Positions 8,199 to 16,890 of a stretch of DNA of 47,504 nt are shown piece by piece. Source of the stretch: Rhodobacter capsulatus (GTDB lineage: Bacteria > Pseudomonadota > Alphaproteobacteria > Rhodobacterales > Rhodobacteraceae); the NCBI RefSeq assembly GCF_005144475.1, contig NZ_SWJZ01000053.1, forward strand, positions 1-47,504, given 5' to 3'. The position numbers and the translations under genes were made by a program. The notes under the pieces are model-generated. The model searched no databases, had not been told where the DNA came from, and worked only from the letters and a program-made list of their open reading frames with translations. How positions within the stretch are numbered: the first letter of the stretch is position 1; every line of letters begins with the position of its first letter.

Positions 8199-11100
8199 AT
8201 GTCCCTTCTCAGCACGATGACGACGGCCGAAATCGCGGCTTTGTCGACCTCGGTCATGTCCGGTCTGACGACGGGCGACATCGTCGGCGTCAGCCCGGAA
8301 CAGATGCGGGCGCTGGGCGCGGCACAGATCCAGGCGCTGTCGACCGATTTCGTCTCGGGGCTGACGCCGCTGCAGATGCAGATGCTGACCACCGACCAGT
8401 TCGCCGCGCTGCTGTTTCCGCAGATCGCCGTGCTGAACACCGTCGCGCTGCGCGGCCTTTCGACCGAGGCGATCGTCGCACTGACCACCGAACAGGCGGC
8501 GGCGCTGACCTCGGCGCAGGTCGCGGCGCTCTCGACGCTGCAGATCAGCGCCTTTGAAACCGCCGATCTGGCGATGCTGGGACCGGATGCGGTGATCGGC
8601 CTCACCTCGGCGCAGATGCGGGCGCTGGCCACGCGGCAGATGGCGGCGCTGACCGTCGATCAGCTCAATGTGCTGACCGCGACCGCCGCCGCCGCCGTCA
8701 GTTCGGCGCAGTTGGCGGCGCTGGGCACGGCGCAGATCGCCGCGCTGAACGAGCCTGCGGTGGCGGCGCTGGGCACGGCGGCGCTGCGCGGGCTGGCGAC
8801 CGAGGATATCGTGGCGCTGAGCGCCGACGCGGCGGCGGCGCTGACCGCGACGCAGGTCGCCTCGCTGAGCACCGAGCAGCTGGCGGCCTTCGAGACGGTC
8901 GATTTCGCGCATCTGGGCACCGCGGCTCTGGCCGGGCTCGGCTCGGCGCAGATCCGCAGCCTGTCCACCGACAAGCTGGCGGCGCTGGCGACCGAGCAGA
9001 TGGCGGGGCTGTCGAGCGGCCTGATCCAGGCGCTGGGCACCGATCAGATCGGCGCCTTTTCGACGGCGCAGATCCGCGCGCTGGGCAGCCGGGCGGCGCC
9101 CGCGCTGAGTTCGGCGCAGCTGGCGGCGCTGTCCGCCGCGCAGATCGGCGCCTTTTCCGGCGCGACCTTTGCGGCGATCGGCACCGCCGCGCTGAAGGGG
9201 CTTTCGACCGAGGACATGGCGGGGCTCAGCACGCTCGAACTTGCGGCGCTGACCGGAACGCAGATGGCGGCGCTGAGCACTGCGCAGCTGGGGGCGCTGG
9301 GCACGCCGCAGATCGCCGCGCTGTCCGAGGCGGCCGCCGAGGCGCTGAGTTCGGCGCAGATCGACGCCTTGTCCACCGCGCAGATCGCGGCCCTGGGCAG
9401 TGCGGCCTTTGCCGCGCTGAGCACGGCGGCGCTGCGGGCGCTGGCGAGCGAGGATATCGTCGCGCTGACCCAGGCGCAGGCGGCGGCGATGACCGAAACG
9501 CAGGTGGCGGCGCTGAGCACCGAACAGATCGCGGCGCTGGAAGTCGAGGATTTCGCCCGGCTGTCGGGCGAGGCGGCGGCCGGGCTGGGCGCGGCGCAGA
9601 TCGGCGCGCTGAAAGAGGCGCATCTGGCGGCGATGGGCACGGCGATCCTGTCGGGTCTGGGCAGTGCGGCGGTGGCGGGGTTCAGCACGGCGCAGGTCAG
9701 CGCGCTCAGCACGACGCAGCTGGCGGCGATCAGCGCGACCGGCGCGGCGGGGTTCGGCTCGGCGCAGCTGGCGGCGCTGGAGACCGGGCAGATCGCGGCG
9801 CTGGCCACCGCGGCGATCGCGGGGCTGTCGACGGCGGGGCTGCGCGGGCTTTCGGCCGAGGATATCGCGGCGCTGACGACGGCGCAGGCGCGGGCGTTGA
9901 AATCGGCGCAGGTCGCGGCGCTGTCGACGGCGCAGATCGCCGCGTTGGAGACCGAGGACATGGCCGTGCTCGGGTCGGCCGCGCTGTCCGGGCTGGGCTC
10001 GGCGCAGGCGCGGGCGCTGAGCACGGCGCAGATCGCGACGCTGGGCACGGCGCAGATCGCCGGGCTGACCGGCGCGGCCGTTTCGGGGCTGAGCACGACG
10101 CAGATCGGCAAGCTGAGCACCGAACAGATCGGCGCGCTCTCCAGCCTTGCGGTGGCCGGGCTCGGCTCGGCGCAGGCGGCGGCGCTGAGCACGGCGCAGA
10201 TCGCGGCGCTGGCCTCGGCGACGGTGGCGGCGCTGGGCACGGCGGCGATCCGCGGCCTTGGGACCGATGACATCGTGGCGCTGACGACGGCGCAGGCGGC
10301 GCGGCTGGGCTCGGCGCAGGTCAGCGCGCTGACCAGCACGCAGATCGCGGCCTTCGAGGCGGCGGATCTGGCGCAGATCAGCGCGACGGCGCTGGCCGGG
10401 CTCGGTTCGGCCACGATTGCCGGGCTTTCGGGCGCGCAGATCGCGGGGCTTTCGACGCGGCAGATCGCGGGCCTGACGAACACCGCGATCCCGGGGCTGA
10501 GCGCGACGCAGATCGCCAGTTTCGGCACCGCGCAGATCCGCGCGCTGTCGAGCAGTGCGGTGCGCGGGCTGACCTCGGCGCAGATGGCGGCGCTGAGCAC
10601 GACGCAGCTGGCGGCGCTGAGCACCGCCAGCCTGACGGCGTTGAGCGCGAATGCGATCAAGGGCCTCGGCACCGATGATATCGTGGCGCTGACGACGGCG
10701 CAGGCGGCGGCGCTGGGCTCGGCGCAGCTTCTGGCGCTGTCGAGCACGCAGGTGGCGGCGCTGGAAACCGCCGATCTGGTGCGGCTCGGGGTCGAGGCGC
10801 TGGCAGGTTTCGGCGCGACGCAGATCAAGGGGCTGTCGACGCGGCAGATCGCGGCGCTGCTGGCCGATCAGGTCGCCGCCCTGTCGCAGGAGGCGGTGAC
10901 GGCGCTGGGCACGACGCAGCTGGCCAGTCTGGGCACCGATCAGGTCGCGGCGCTGACCAGTGCCGCCGTCGGCGGGCTGGGCTCGGCGCAGATCGCGGCG
11001 CTGAGCACGGCGCAGATCGCGGCGCTGGCCACCGACAGCTTTGCCGCGCTGGGCAGTGCCGCGCTGAAAGGGCTTGCGACCGGTGACATCGTGGCCTTGA

Positions 11101-14100
11101 CCGGCGATCAGATGGCGGCGATGACCTCGCAGCAGGTCGCGGCGCTGAGCACGGCGCAGCTTGCGGCGATCGAGGTCGAGGATCTGACCCGGTTGTCGAC
11201 GACGGCGCTGGCCGGGCTCGGCTCGGCGCAGATCAAATGCCTGAGCGGCGCGCAGATCGGCGTCCTTGGCACCGATCTGATCGCCAGCCTGTCGAGCGCG
11301 GCGATCGCCGGGCTGACCACCGGCCAGATCACCGGCCTGACCGCCGATCAGGTGGCGGCGCTGTCAAGCACCGCCGCCGGGGCGCTGAGTTCGGCGCAGA
11401 TCGCGGCGCTTGACACGGCGCAGATCGCGGCCTTCAGCACGGCGGCGATGGCGGCGCTAGGCACGGCGGCGCTCAAGGGGCTGAGCGGTGCGGCGGTGAC
11501 GGCGCTGAGCGGCGATCAGGTCGGCGCGATGACCTCGACGCAGGTCGCGGCGCTCAGTTCGCAGCAGATCGCGGCGCTGGAAGCGGGCGATCTGGCGCGG
11601 CTGACCACCACCGCGATGCCCGGGCTTGGCTCCGCCCAGGTCAAGGGGCTGAGCCTGACGCAGATGGCGGCGCTTGGCACCGAACAGGTGGCCTGCCTGA
11701 GCAGCACGGCGCTGGGCGCGCTCTCTACGGCGCAGGTTGCGGCACTGGCGGGCGATCAGCTGGCGGCGCTTTCGGCCGGCGGCGGCGCCGGGATGGGCTC
11801 GGCGCAGATCGCCGCGCTCTCCACCGCGCAGATCGCCGCGCTGTCGACGGCGGCGCTTTCGGCGCTGAGCACCTCGGCGCTGGCGGGCCTTGGCACGAAT
11901 GACATCGTCGCGCTGACCGCCGAGGCGGCGGCGGCGCTGGTCTCGCGGCAGATCGCCGCCCTGACGACGACACAGATCGCCGCCTTCCAGACCGAGGATC
12001 TGGCGCAGATCGCCAGCACCGCGATCCGGGGTCTGACCTCGGCGCAGGCACGGGCGCTGTCGATGGCGCAGCTGGCCAGCCTTTCAGCCGATCAGGTCAC
12101 CGCGCTGTCCAGTGCCGCGCTGGCGGGATTTGGCACGGCGCAGGTCGCCAGCTTGTCTCTGGAACAGCTGGACGCGCTCTCGGCCACGGCCGCGCGCGGC
12201 CTGAGCGCGGCGCAGCTGACGGCGCTGAGCACGGCGCAGGTCGCGGCGCTGTCGACGGCGGCGATCGGCGGGCTGGGCACCGCCGCGCTGACCGGGCTGG
12301 GCACCAATGACATCGTCGCGCTGGGGGGCGAGGCGGTGGCGGCGCTGACCTCGTCTCAGATCGCGGCGCTGAGCACGGCGCAGATCCGCGCGATCGAAAC
12401 CGCGGATCTGGGCCAGCTGGGCACGCTGGCGCTGCAGGGGCTCGGTTCGGATCAGATCGTCGGGCTGAGCACGGCGCAGATCGCGGCGCTGAGCCTTGCG
12501 CAGGTGGCACGGCTGAGCACGGCGGCCATCCTCGGGCTGAGCACGGCGCAGCTGGCGGGGTTCACGGTCGAGCAGATCGGCGCGCTGTCGGCCACCGCGG
12601 CCCGGACGCTGACCGCGACGCAGGTGGCGGGCTTCGCCACCGAGCAGATCGCGGCGCTGGGCACGGCGGCGGTGGCGGCCCTGGGCACGACGGCGCTGGC
12701 GGGGCTGGGCACGGCGGACATGGCCGCGCTGAACGATGCGGCGGTCGCGGCCCTGACCTCGGTGCAGCTGGCGGCCCTGAGTTCGACCCAGATCGGCGCG
12801 CTTGAGACCGACGATTTCGGCCGTCTGTCCAGCACGGCGATGGCGGGCTTCGGGGCGGCGCAGGTTGCGGGGCTGGGCACGGCGCAGATCGTCGCGCTGG
12901 GCGCGACGCGGATCGGGCAGCTGGGCACGGCGGCGATCGCGGCCTTTTCGACCGGGCAGATCGCGGCGCTCTCGACCGATCAGGCGCGGGCGATTTCCGG
13001 CGCGGCGGCCCGCGGCTTCAGCGCGGTGCAGGTGGCCGCCTTCACCACCGGCCAGATCGAGGCGCTGAGCACGGCGGCGGTGGCGGCCTTGGGCACGGCC
13101 GCGCTGGCGGGCCTTGCCACCGAGGATATCGCGGCGTTGACCACGGCACAGGCGGCGCGGCTGACCTCGGCGCAGATCGGGGCGCTCTCGACCGCGCAGA
13201 TCGCCGCGCTGGAGACCGAAGATCTGGCGCAGATCGCCCCCTCGTCGCTGCAGGCGCTGGGGTCGGCGCAGCTTGCCGCGCTCTCGACGCGGCAGGTGGC
13301 GGCGCTGTCGACCGGGGCGATCGGCGCGCTGAGCACGGCCGCGCTGAAGGGGCTGGGCACGAATGACATCGTCGCCCTGACCACGGCGCAGGCGGCACGG
13401 CTGAGTGCGGCGCAGATCGCGGCGCTCGGCACGGCCCAGATTGCGGCGCTGGAAACCGCGGATATCGCACAGCTTTCGGTCTCGGCCATGGCGGGGTTCG
13501 GGACGGCGCAGATGGCCAGCCTGAGCACGGCGCAGATCCGCGCCCTCGGCACGGCGCAGATCGCCCGGCTGACCAGCGCGGCCATCGCCGGACTGACGAC
13601 GACGCAGGTCGCGGCGCTGACCACGGCGCAGGTCGCGGCGCTGTCGAGCGCGGCGGTCACCGCGCTGGGCTCGGCGCAGCTGGCGGCTTTCGGTACGGCG
13701 CAGATCGCCGCGCTGGGCAGCGCGGTCATCCCGGCGCTGACCACGGCGGCGCTGCGCGGGATGGAAACCGCCGATGTCGCGGCCCTGACCGGGGCGCAGG
13801 TCGCGCGGCTCGGCTCGGCGCAGATCCGGGCGCTCTCGGCGGCGCAGATCGCCGCCATCGACAGCGCGGATGTGGCGCAACTGGCCCCGGCGGCGATCTC
13901 CGGGATCGGCGCGGTGCAGATGGCGGCCTTTGCCAGCGGGCAGATCGCCGCGCTGACCGAGATGCAGGTGGCGCGGCTCGGATCGGCGGCGATCGCGGGG
14001 CTGAGCGCCGCGCAGATCGCCGCGATGACGACCGCGCAGATCCGCGCCCTTGCGGCGGCGGCGGCCCCCGCTTTCGGCTCGGCGCAACTGGCGGCCTTCG

Positions 14101-15044
14101 AGACCGAACAGATCGCGGCGCTGAGTTCCGGCACGGTGGCGGCGCTGGGCACCGCGGCCCTGCGCGGCCTTTCGACGGCGCAGATCGCCGCCCTGACCAC
14201 GGCGCAGGCGCCGGTTCTGAGTTCGGCGCAGATCGCCGCGCTGAGTGCCGCGCAGATCGCCGGTTTCGAGACCGAAGATCTGGCGCGGCTCTCGGCGACG
14301 GCCTTTGGCGGCCTTGGTTCGGCGCAGCTCGCCAGCCTTGACACCGCACAGATCGCCGCGATCAGCGCGGCGCAGATCGCCCGGCTTTCCGCCACCGCGA
14401 TCACCGGGCTGACCACGGCGCAGGCCGCGGCGCTCTCGACCGATCAGGTGCGCGGCATCTCCTCCACCGCGATCCGCGCGCTCAGCGCGACGCAGATCGC
14501 CGCGCTGTCGACCGATCAGGTGGCTTCGATCGGCACTTCGGCGCTGGCGGCACTTTCGACCGCGGCCCTGGGCGGGCTTGGCACCGAGGATGTGCGGGCG
14601 CTGACAACCGCGCAGGCCGCAAGCCTGACGCTGAGCCAGATGGCGGCGCTGACCACGGCGCAGGTGCGGGCGCTGGAAGCGCAGGATCTTGCCCGGATCA
14701 GCGCCGCGGCGATCGTCGGCCTTGGCACGGCGCAGATCGGCAGCCTGGCCAGCGCGCAGGCGGCGGCGCTGATGACCGCGCAGGTCGCCAGCCTGACCAC
14801 GGCGCAGATCCACGCGCTGAGCACCGCCGCCGTCGCGGCGCTGAGCACGGCGGCGATCCGCGCCCTGCGCTCGACACAGATGGGGGGCTGGACCACGGCG
14901 CAGATCGCGGCCTTCACGCTCGATCAGATCACCGCGCTGGAAACCGCCGACATCCGCGCCCTGACCGGAACGCAGGTGGCCGCCTTCACCGAGACGCAGC
15001 GCGACGCGATGACGGCGGCACAGATCGCGGCGCTGTCGCTTTAA
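8199..15044 (+). CDS. Giant protein made of 284 octapeptide repeats in a 17-octad superrepeat
   Basis: 2281 residues from ATG 8199, which is preceded by a GGTGAG-like ribosome site; an in-frame GTG at 8187 is the alternative start. After seven residues the whole protein is octapeptides of consensus STAQIAAL, 284 in unbroken register, ending with Ser-Leu. Ser/Thr at positions 1-2 and Gln/Asp at 4 look like helix N-caps, with Ile/Val/Leu at 5 and Leu at 8 as a hydrophobic face, so a solenoid of very short helices is plausible. A landmark octad (GTDDIVAL type) recurs every 408 bp in 13 of 17 intervals; the other four intervals are 240, 240, 288 and 336 bp, all multiples of 24. No signal peptide, transmembrane helix, lipobox or secretion domain is visible. 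Only two cysteines and one tryptophan were noticed. The function is unknown; adhesin, filament, scaffold or secreted effector are possibilities. Confidence 0.9.
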   Translation: MSLLSTMTTAEIAALSTSVMSGLTTGDIVGVSPEQMRALGAAQIQALSTDFVSGLTPLQMQMLTTDQFAALLFPQIAVLNTVALRGLSTEAIVALTTEQAAALTSAQVAALSTLQISAFETADLAMLGPDAVIGLTSAQMRALATRQMAALTVDQLNVLTATAAAAVSSAQLAALGTAQIAALNEPAVAALGTAALRGLATEDIVALSADAAAALTATQVASLSTEQLAAFETVDFAHLGTAALAGLGSAQIRSLSTDKLAALATEQMAGLSSGLIQALGTDQIGAFSTAQIRALGSRAAPALSSAQLAALSAAQIGAFSGATFAAIGTAALKGLSTEDMAGLSTLELAALTGTQMAALSTAQLGALGTPQIAALSEAAAEALSSAQIDALSTAQIAALGSAAFAALSTAALRALASEDIVALTQAQAAAMTETQVAALSTEQIAALEVEDFARLSGEAAAGLGAAQIGALKEAHLAAMGTAILSGLGSAAVAGFSTAQVSALSTTQLAAISATGAAGFGSAQLAALETGQIAALATAAIAGLSTAGLRGLSAEDIAALTTAQARALKSAQVAALSTAQIAALETEDMAVLGSAALSGLGSAQARALSTAQIATLGTAQIAGLTGAAVSGLSTTQIGKLSTEQIGALSSLAVAGLGSAQAAALSTAQIAALASATVAALGTAAIRGLGTDDIVALTTAQAARLGSAQVSALTSTQIAAFEAADLAQISATALAGLGSATIAGLSGAQIAGLSTRQIAGLTNTAIPGLSATQIASFGTAQIRALSSSAVRGLTSAQMAALSTTQLAALSTASLTALSANAIKGLGTDDIVALTTAQAAALGSAQLLALSSTQVAALETADLVRLGVEALAGFGATQIKGLSTRQIAALLADQVAALSQEAVTALGTTQLASLGTDQVAALTSAAVGGLGSAQIAALSTAQIAALATDSFAALGSAALKGLATGDIVALTGDQMAAMTSQQVAALSTAQLAAIEVEDLTRLSTTALAGLGSAQIKCLSGAQIGVLGTDLIASLSSAAIAGLTTGQITGLTADQVAALSSTAAGALSSAQIAALDTAQIAAFSTAAMAALGTAALKGLSGAAVTALSGDQVGAMTSTQVAALSSQQIAALEAGDLARLTTTAMPGLGSAQVKGLSLTQMAALGTEQVACLSSTALGALSTAQVAALAGDQLAALSAGGGAGMGSAQIAALSTAQIAALSTAALSALSTSALAGLGTNDIVALTAEAAAALVSRQIAALTTTQIAAFQTEDLAQIASTAIRGLTSAQARALSMAQLASLSADQVTALSSAALAGFGTAQVASLSLEQLDALSATAARGLSAAQLTALSTAQVAALSTAAIGGLGTAALTGLGTNDIVALGGEAVAALTSSQIAALSTAQIRAIETADLGQLGTLALQGLGSDQIVGLSTAQIAALSLAQVARLSTAAILGLSTAQLAGFTVEQIGALSATAARTLTATQVAGFATEQIAALGTAAVAALGTTALAGLGTADMAALNDAAVAALTSVQLAALSSTQIGALETDDFGRLSSTAMAGFGAAQVAGLGTAQIVALGATRIGQLGTAAIAAFSTGQIAALSTDQARAISGAAARGFSAVQVAAFTTGQIEALSTAAVAALGTAALAGLATEDIAALTTAQAARLTSAQIGALSTAQIAALETEDLAQIAPSSLQALGSAQLAALSTRQVAALSTGAIGALSTAALKGLGTNDIVALTTAQAARLSAAQIAALGTAQIAALETADIAQLSVSAMAGFGTAQMASLSTAQIRALGTAQIARLTSAAIAGLTTTQVAALTTAQVAALSSAAVTALGSAQLAAFGTAQIAALGSAVIPALTTAALRGMETADVAALTGAQVARLGSAQIRALSAAQIAAIDSADVAQLAPAAISGIGAVQMAAFASGQIAALTEMQVARLGSAAIAGLSAAQIAAMTTAQIRALAAAAAPAFGSAQLAAFETEQIAALSSGTVAALGTAALRGLSTAQIAALTTAQAPVLSSAQIAALSAAQIAGFETEDLARLSATAFGGLGSAQLASLDTAQIAAISAAQIARLSATAITGLTTAQAAALSTDQVRGISSTAIRALSATQIAALSTDQVASIGTSALAALSTAALGGLGTEDVRALTTAQAASLTLSQMAALTTAQVRALEAQDLARISAAAIVGLGTAQIGSLASAQAAALMTAQVASLTTAQIHALSTAAVAALSTAAIRALRSTQMGGWTTAQIAAFTLDQITALETADIRALTGTQVAAFTETQRDAMTAAQIAALSL
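8451..14858 (+). repeat. 408-bp (17 x 24 bp) tandem superrepeat within the giant gene
   Basis: Landmark octads begin at 8451, 8787, 9195, 9435, 9843, 10251, 10659, 11067, 11475, 11883, 12291, 12699, 13107, 13347, 13755, 14163, 14571 and 14859, measured at the codon before the Gly-Leu that precedes each octad. Thirteen intervals are exactly 408 bp. Within a unit, residue 4 of successive octads follows the order D Q Q Q D A Q Q Q A Q Q A Q Q A A. Shortened units lack whole octads only, so both the reading frame and the 8-residue phase survive. Confidence 0.93.
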
Positions 15045-15766
15045 GCGGCGGCCGCGGGCCGGTCGAGCAGATAGCGGCGGCTCTGACGGTCGAAGCCGGT
15101 GATCGCCAGACCGGCGGCGAAGGCCTCTTGCAGGGCGGCGCGCAGGCGCATCCGTTCGGCCAGGGCGCGGGCCGGATCGGCCTGCAGGAGCGCATCGATA
15201 TCGGCCGGGATCCCGGCCTCGACCGCGGTCTGCGGCGCGGGCAGCGGCTGGCCCGCGGCCCGGGCGACGACCCACGGCGCATCGAGCTGCCAGACCGCCA
15301 TCACCCGGTCCGAGGGCAGCCCGGCATTGATCCCCGGCATCGGCCCGTAATAATCGGGCAGATACTCCTGCGCCGTCGCGCCCAGAACCGCGATGTTCAG
15401 CCCGGCATTGATCGCGCGCAGGGGATCATAGGTCCAGCGCACAAGCCGGATGCCGCGCGCCAGACACCAGTCGCGCTGGAACCATTTCAGCCGCGCCCCC
15501 AGACCCAGACCGCGCGCCTTTTGCGACACCGCCAGCCGGTGCGAATGCTGCACCCCGGGCGTGGCGCTGGGAAAGCCGAACAGAAAGCCCAGCATCTCCT
15601 CCCCGGCGAAGGCCCCGGCAACCAGCGCGCCTTCGTGCTGCAGCGCCAGCATGATGTCGCTGTTGTCGGGCCGCTCGCCCTCGCCCCAGACCTCGACCTG
15701 AAAGCGCTCGGCCAGTTGCAGCTCGGCGACGCCTTCAAGCTCGCGCAGGATCACCGCGGCGTTCAT
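15041..15766 (-). CDS. GNAT-family acyltransferase, candidate amino-acid N-succinyltransferase
   Basis: 241 residues. The ATG at 15766 overlaps the stop of the enolase-superfamily gene (ATGA), so the two are coupled. The acyl-CoA-binding motif of GNAT enzymes is seen as QKARGLGLGARL around residues 86-97, and the protein looks like the COG3375 group of predicted acetyltransferases. Genes of this group sit beside N-succinylamino acid racemase in Geobacillus-type pathways, where a GNAT enzyme succinylates D-amino acids before racemisation and desuccinylation to the L form. The same role is inferred here; no desuccinylase is in the window. The stop overlaps the giant repeat gene's stop tail to tail by two bases. 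Confidence 0.82.
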   Translation of the reverse strand: MNAAVILRELEGVAELQLAERFQVEVWGEGERPDNSDIMLALQHEGALVAGAFAGEEMLGFLFGFPSATPGVQHSHRLAVSQKARGLGLGARLKWFQRDWCLARGIRLVRWTYDPLRAINAGLNIAVLGATAQEYLPDYYGPMPGINAGLPSDRVMAVWQLDAPWVVARAAGQPLPAPQTAVEAGIPADIDALLQADPARALAERMRLRAALQEAFAAGLAITGFDRQSRRYLLDRPAAAA

Positions 15767-16890
15767 GGCCGGATCTCCTCGGTCGAGCGGGTGACGCTGT
15801 TCAGGAACGGCCGATCCAGCGTCACCCCGATCCCCGCGCCGTTCCCCGGCACCGGCATCAGCCCGCCCGTGGCCTCCAACGGTTCGGCGATGATGTCGCG
15901 GTGGAAGTAGCGGCTGGCCGAGGAGGTGTCGCCCGGTTTGGTGAAATTCGGCAGCGTCGCCAGATGGATGTTGTGCGCCCGGCCGATCCCGCTTTCCAGC
16001 ATGCCGCCGCACCAGACCGGGGCGCCGAAAGCCTCGGACACGTCATGGATCGCCTTCGCCGCCGTGTAGCCGCCGACCCGGCCGACCTTGATGTTGATCA
16101 CCCGCGCCGCCCCCGCCGCCAGCGCCTTGCGGCAATCGGCGGGCGTGCGGATCGATTCATCGAGACAGATCGCCGTGGCGATTTCGCGTTGCACCAGCGC
16201 GTGATCGTGGATGTCATCGACGGCCAGCGGCTGCTCGATGTAATCCAGATCGAAACGGTCCATCGCCCGCAGCGTCGACAGATCGGCCAGACCGTAAGCC
16301 GTGTTCGCATCGACCGTCAGCTTGACGGCGGGAAAATCGCGCCGCACCGCCTCGAGCAGCTTCAGGTCATGCCCCTGCGCCACCTTCAGCTTGATGCGCT
16401 TATAGCCCGCGGCCTCGGCCTCGGCGATGCGCTCAAGCGTGCGGTCGATCGGCGTGATGCCGAGCGACACCCCCACCGGCACGGCCGCGCGCACGCCGCC
16501 CAAAGCCGCGCAAAGCGGCAGGTTCAGCGCCTTCGTCCACAGATCCCAGAACGCCAGTTCGACCAGCGCCTTGCTCATCTTGTGCCCGCGCCAGGGGGCG
16601 AGCAGCGCCGTCAGCTCGGCCGGGTTGCCGATCCGCTTGCCGACGATCTGCGGCAGGATCAGCTCGCGCAGGAAAGCCAGCGCCCCGGGCAGGGTCTCCT
16701 CCAGATAATCGGGATAGGGATCCATCACCCCCTCGCCATAGCCCTCGACCCCCTCGGCGCGCAAAGTCAGCAGCGGAAAGGTCTTGTCGGTCTGGGTCTG
16801 GTTCGACACGGTGAAAGGGGTGATCAGCGGAAGGTTGACGACGCGCAGCTCGGCGCTGTCGATCGTCAGCCCGGCAAAGGCTTGGGTCAT
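15763..16890 (-). CDS. Enolase-superfamily NSAR/OSBS enzyme, probably N-succinylamino acid racemase
   Basis: 375 residues, the normal length. The two catalytic lysines are seen in IKLKV and NIKVGRVGG, and the metal ligands in VDANTAY, YIEQPL and LDESI. The late signature GGMLESGIGRAHN, followed by LATLPNFTKPGDTSSASRYF, is typical of the NSAR/OSBS branch (muconate lactonizing subgroup). Members either make o-succinylbenzoate for menaquinone or racemise N-acylamino acids. Rhodobacter-type bacteria generally use ubiquinone, no men gene is nearby, and the gene is locked by 4-bp overlaps between an amino acid ABC ATPase and a GNAT acyltransferase. Racemisation is therefore the better call. A dipeptide epimerase is the main alternative. 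Confidence 0.88.
   Translation of the reverse strand: MTQAFAGLTIDSAELRVVNLPLITPFTVSNQTQTDKTFPLLTLRAEGVEGYGEGVMDPYPDYLEETLPGALAFLRELILPQIVGKRIGNPAELTALLAPWRGHKMSKALVELAFWDLWTKALNLPLCAALGGVRAAVPVGVSLGITPIDRTLERIAEAEAAGYKRIKLKVAQGHDLKLLEAVRRDFPAVKLTVDANTAYGLADLSTLRAMDRFDLDYIEQPLAVDDIHDHALVQREIATAICLDESIRTPADCRKALAAGAARVINIKVGRVGGYTAAKAIHDVSEAFGAPVWCGGMLESGIGRAHNIHLATLPNFTKPGDTSSASRYFHRDIIAEPLEATGGLMPVPGNGAGIGVTLDRPFLNSVTRSTEEIRP

Noticed and set aside
8199-15044. Ice-nucleation protein or RTX toxin identity for the giant repeat protein
   Set aside because: Octads lack the AGYGSTxT consensus of ice-nucleation proteins and the GGxGxDxUx nonapeptide of RTX proteins.
8187-15275. Very long antisense reading frames across the giant repeat gene (for example minus-strand 12084-15275 and 9044-10828)
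   Set aside because: They are read from the same 24-bp repeat in other frames, giving Arg- or Cys/Ala-rich periodic peptides with no ribosome site or homology, and they overlap the frame with coherent N-cap/hydrophobic octads.
15763-16890. Calling the enolase-superfamily gene menC (o-succinylbenzoate synthase)
   Set aside because: No menaquinone genes are nearby and the coupling to an amino acid importer and GNAT enzyme fits racemisation better.
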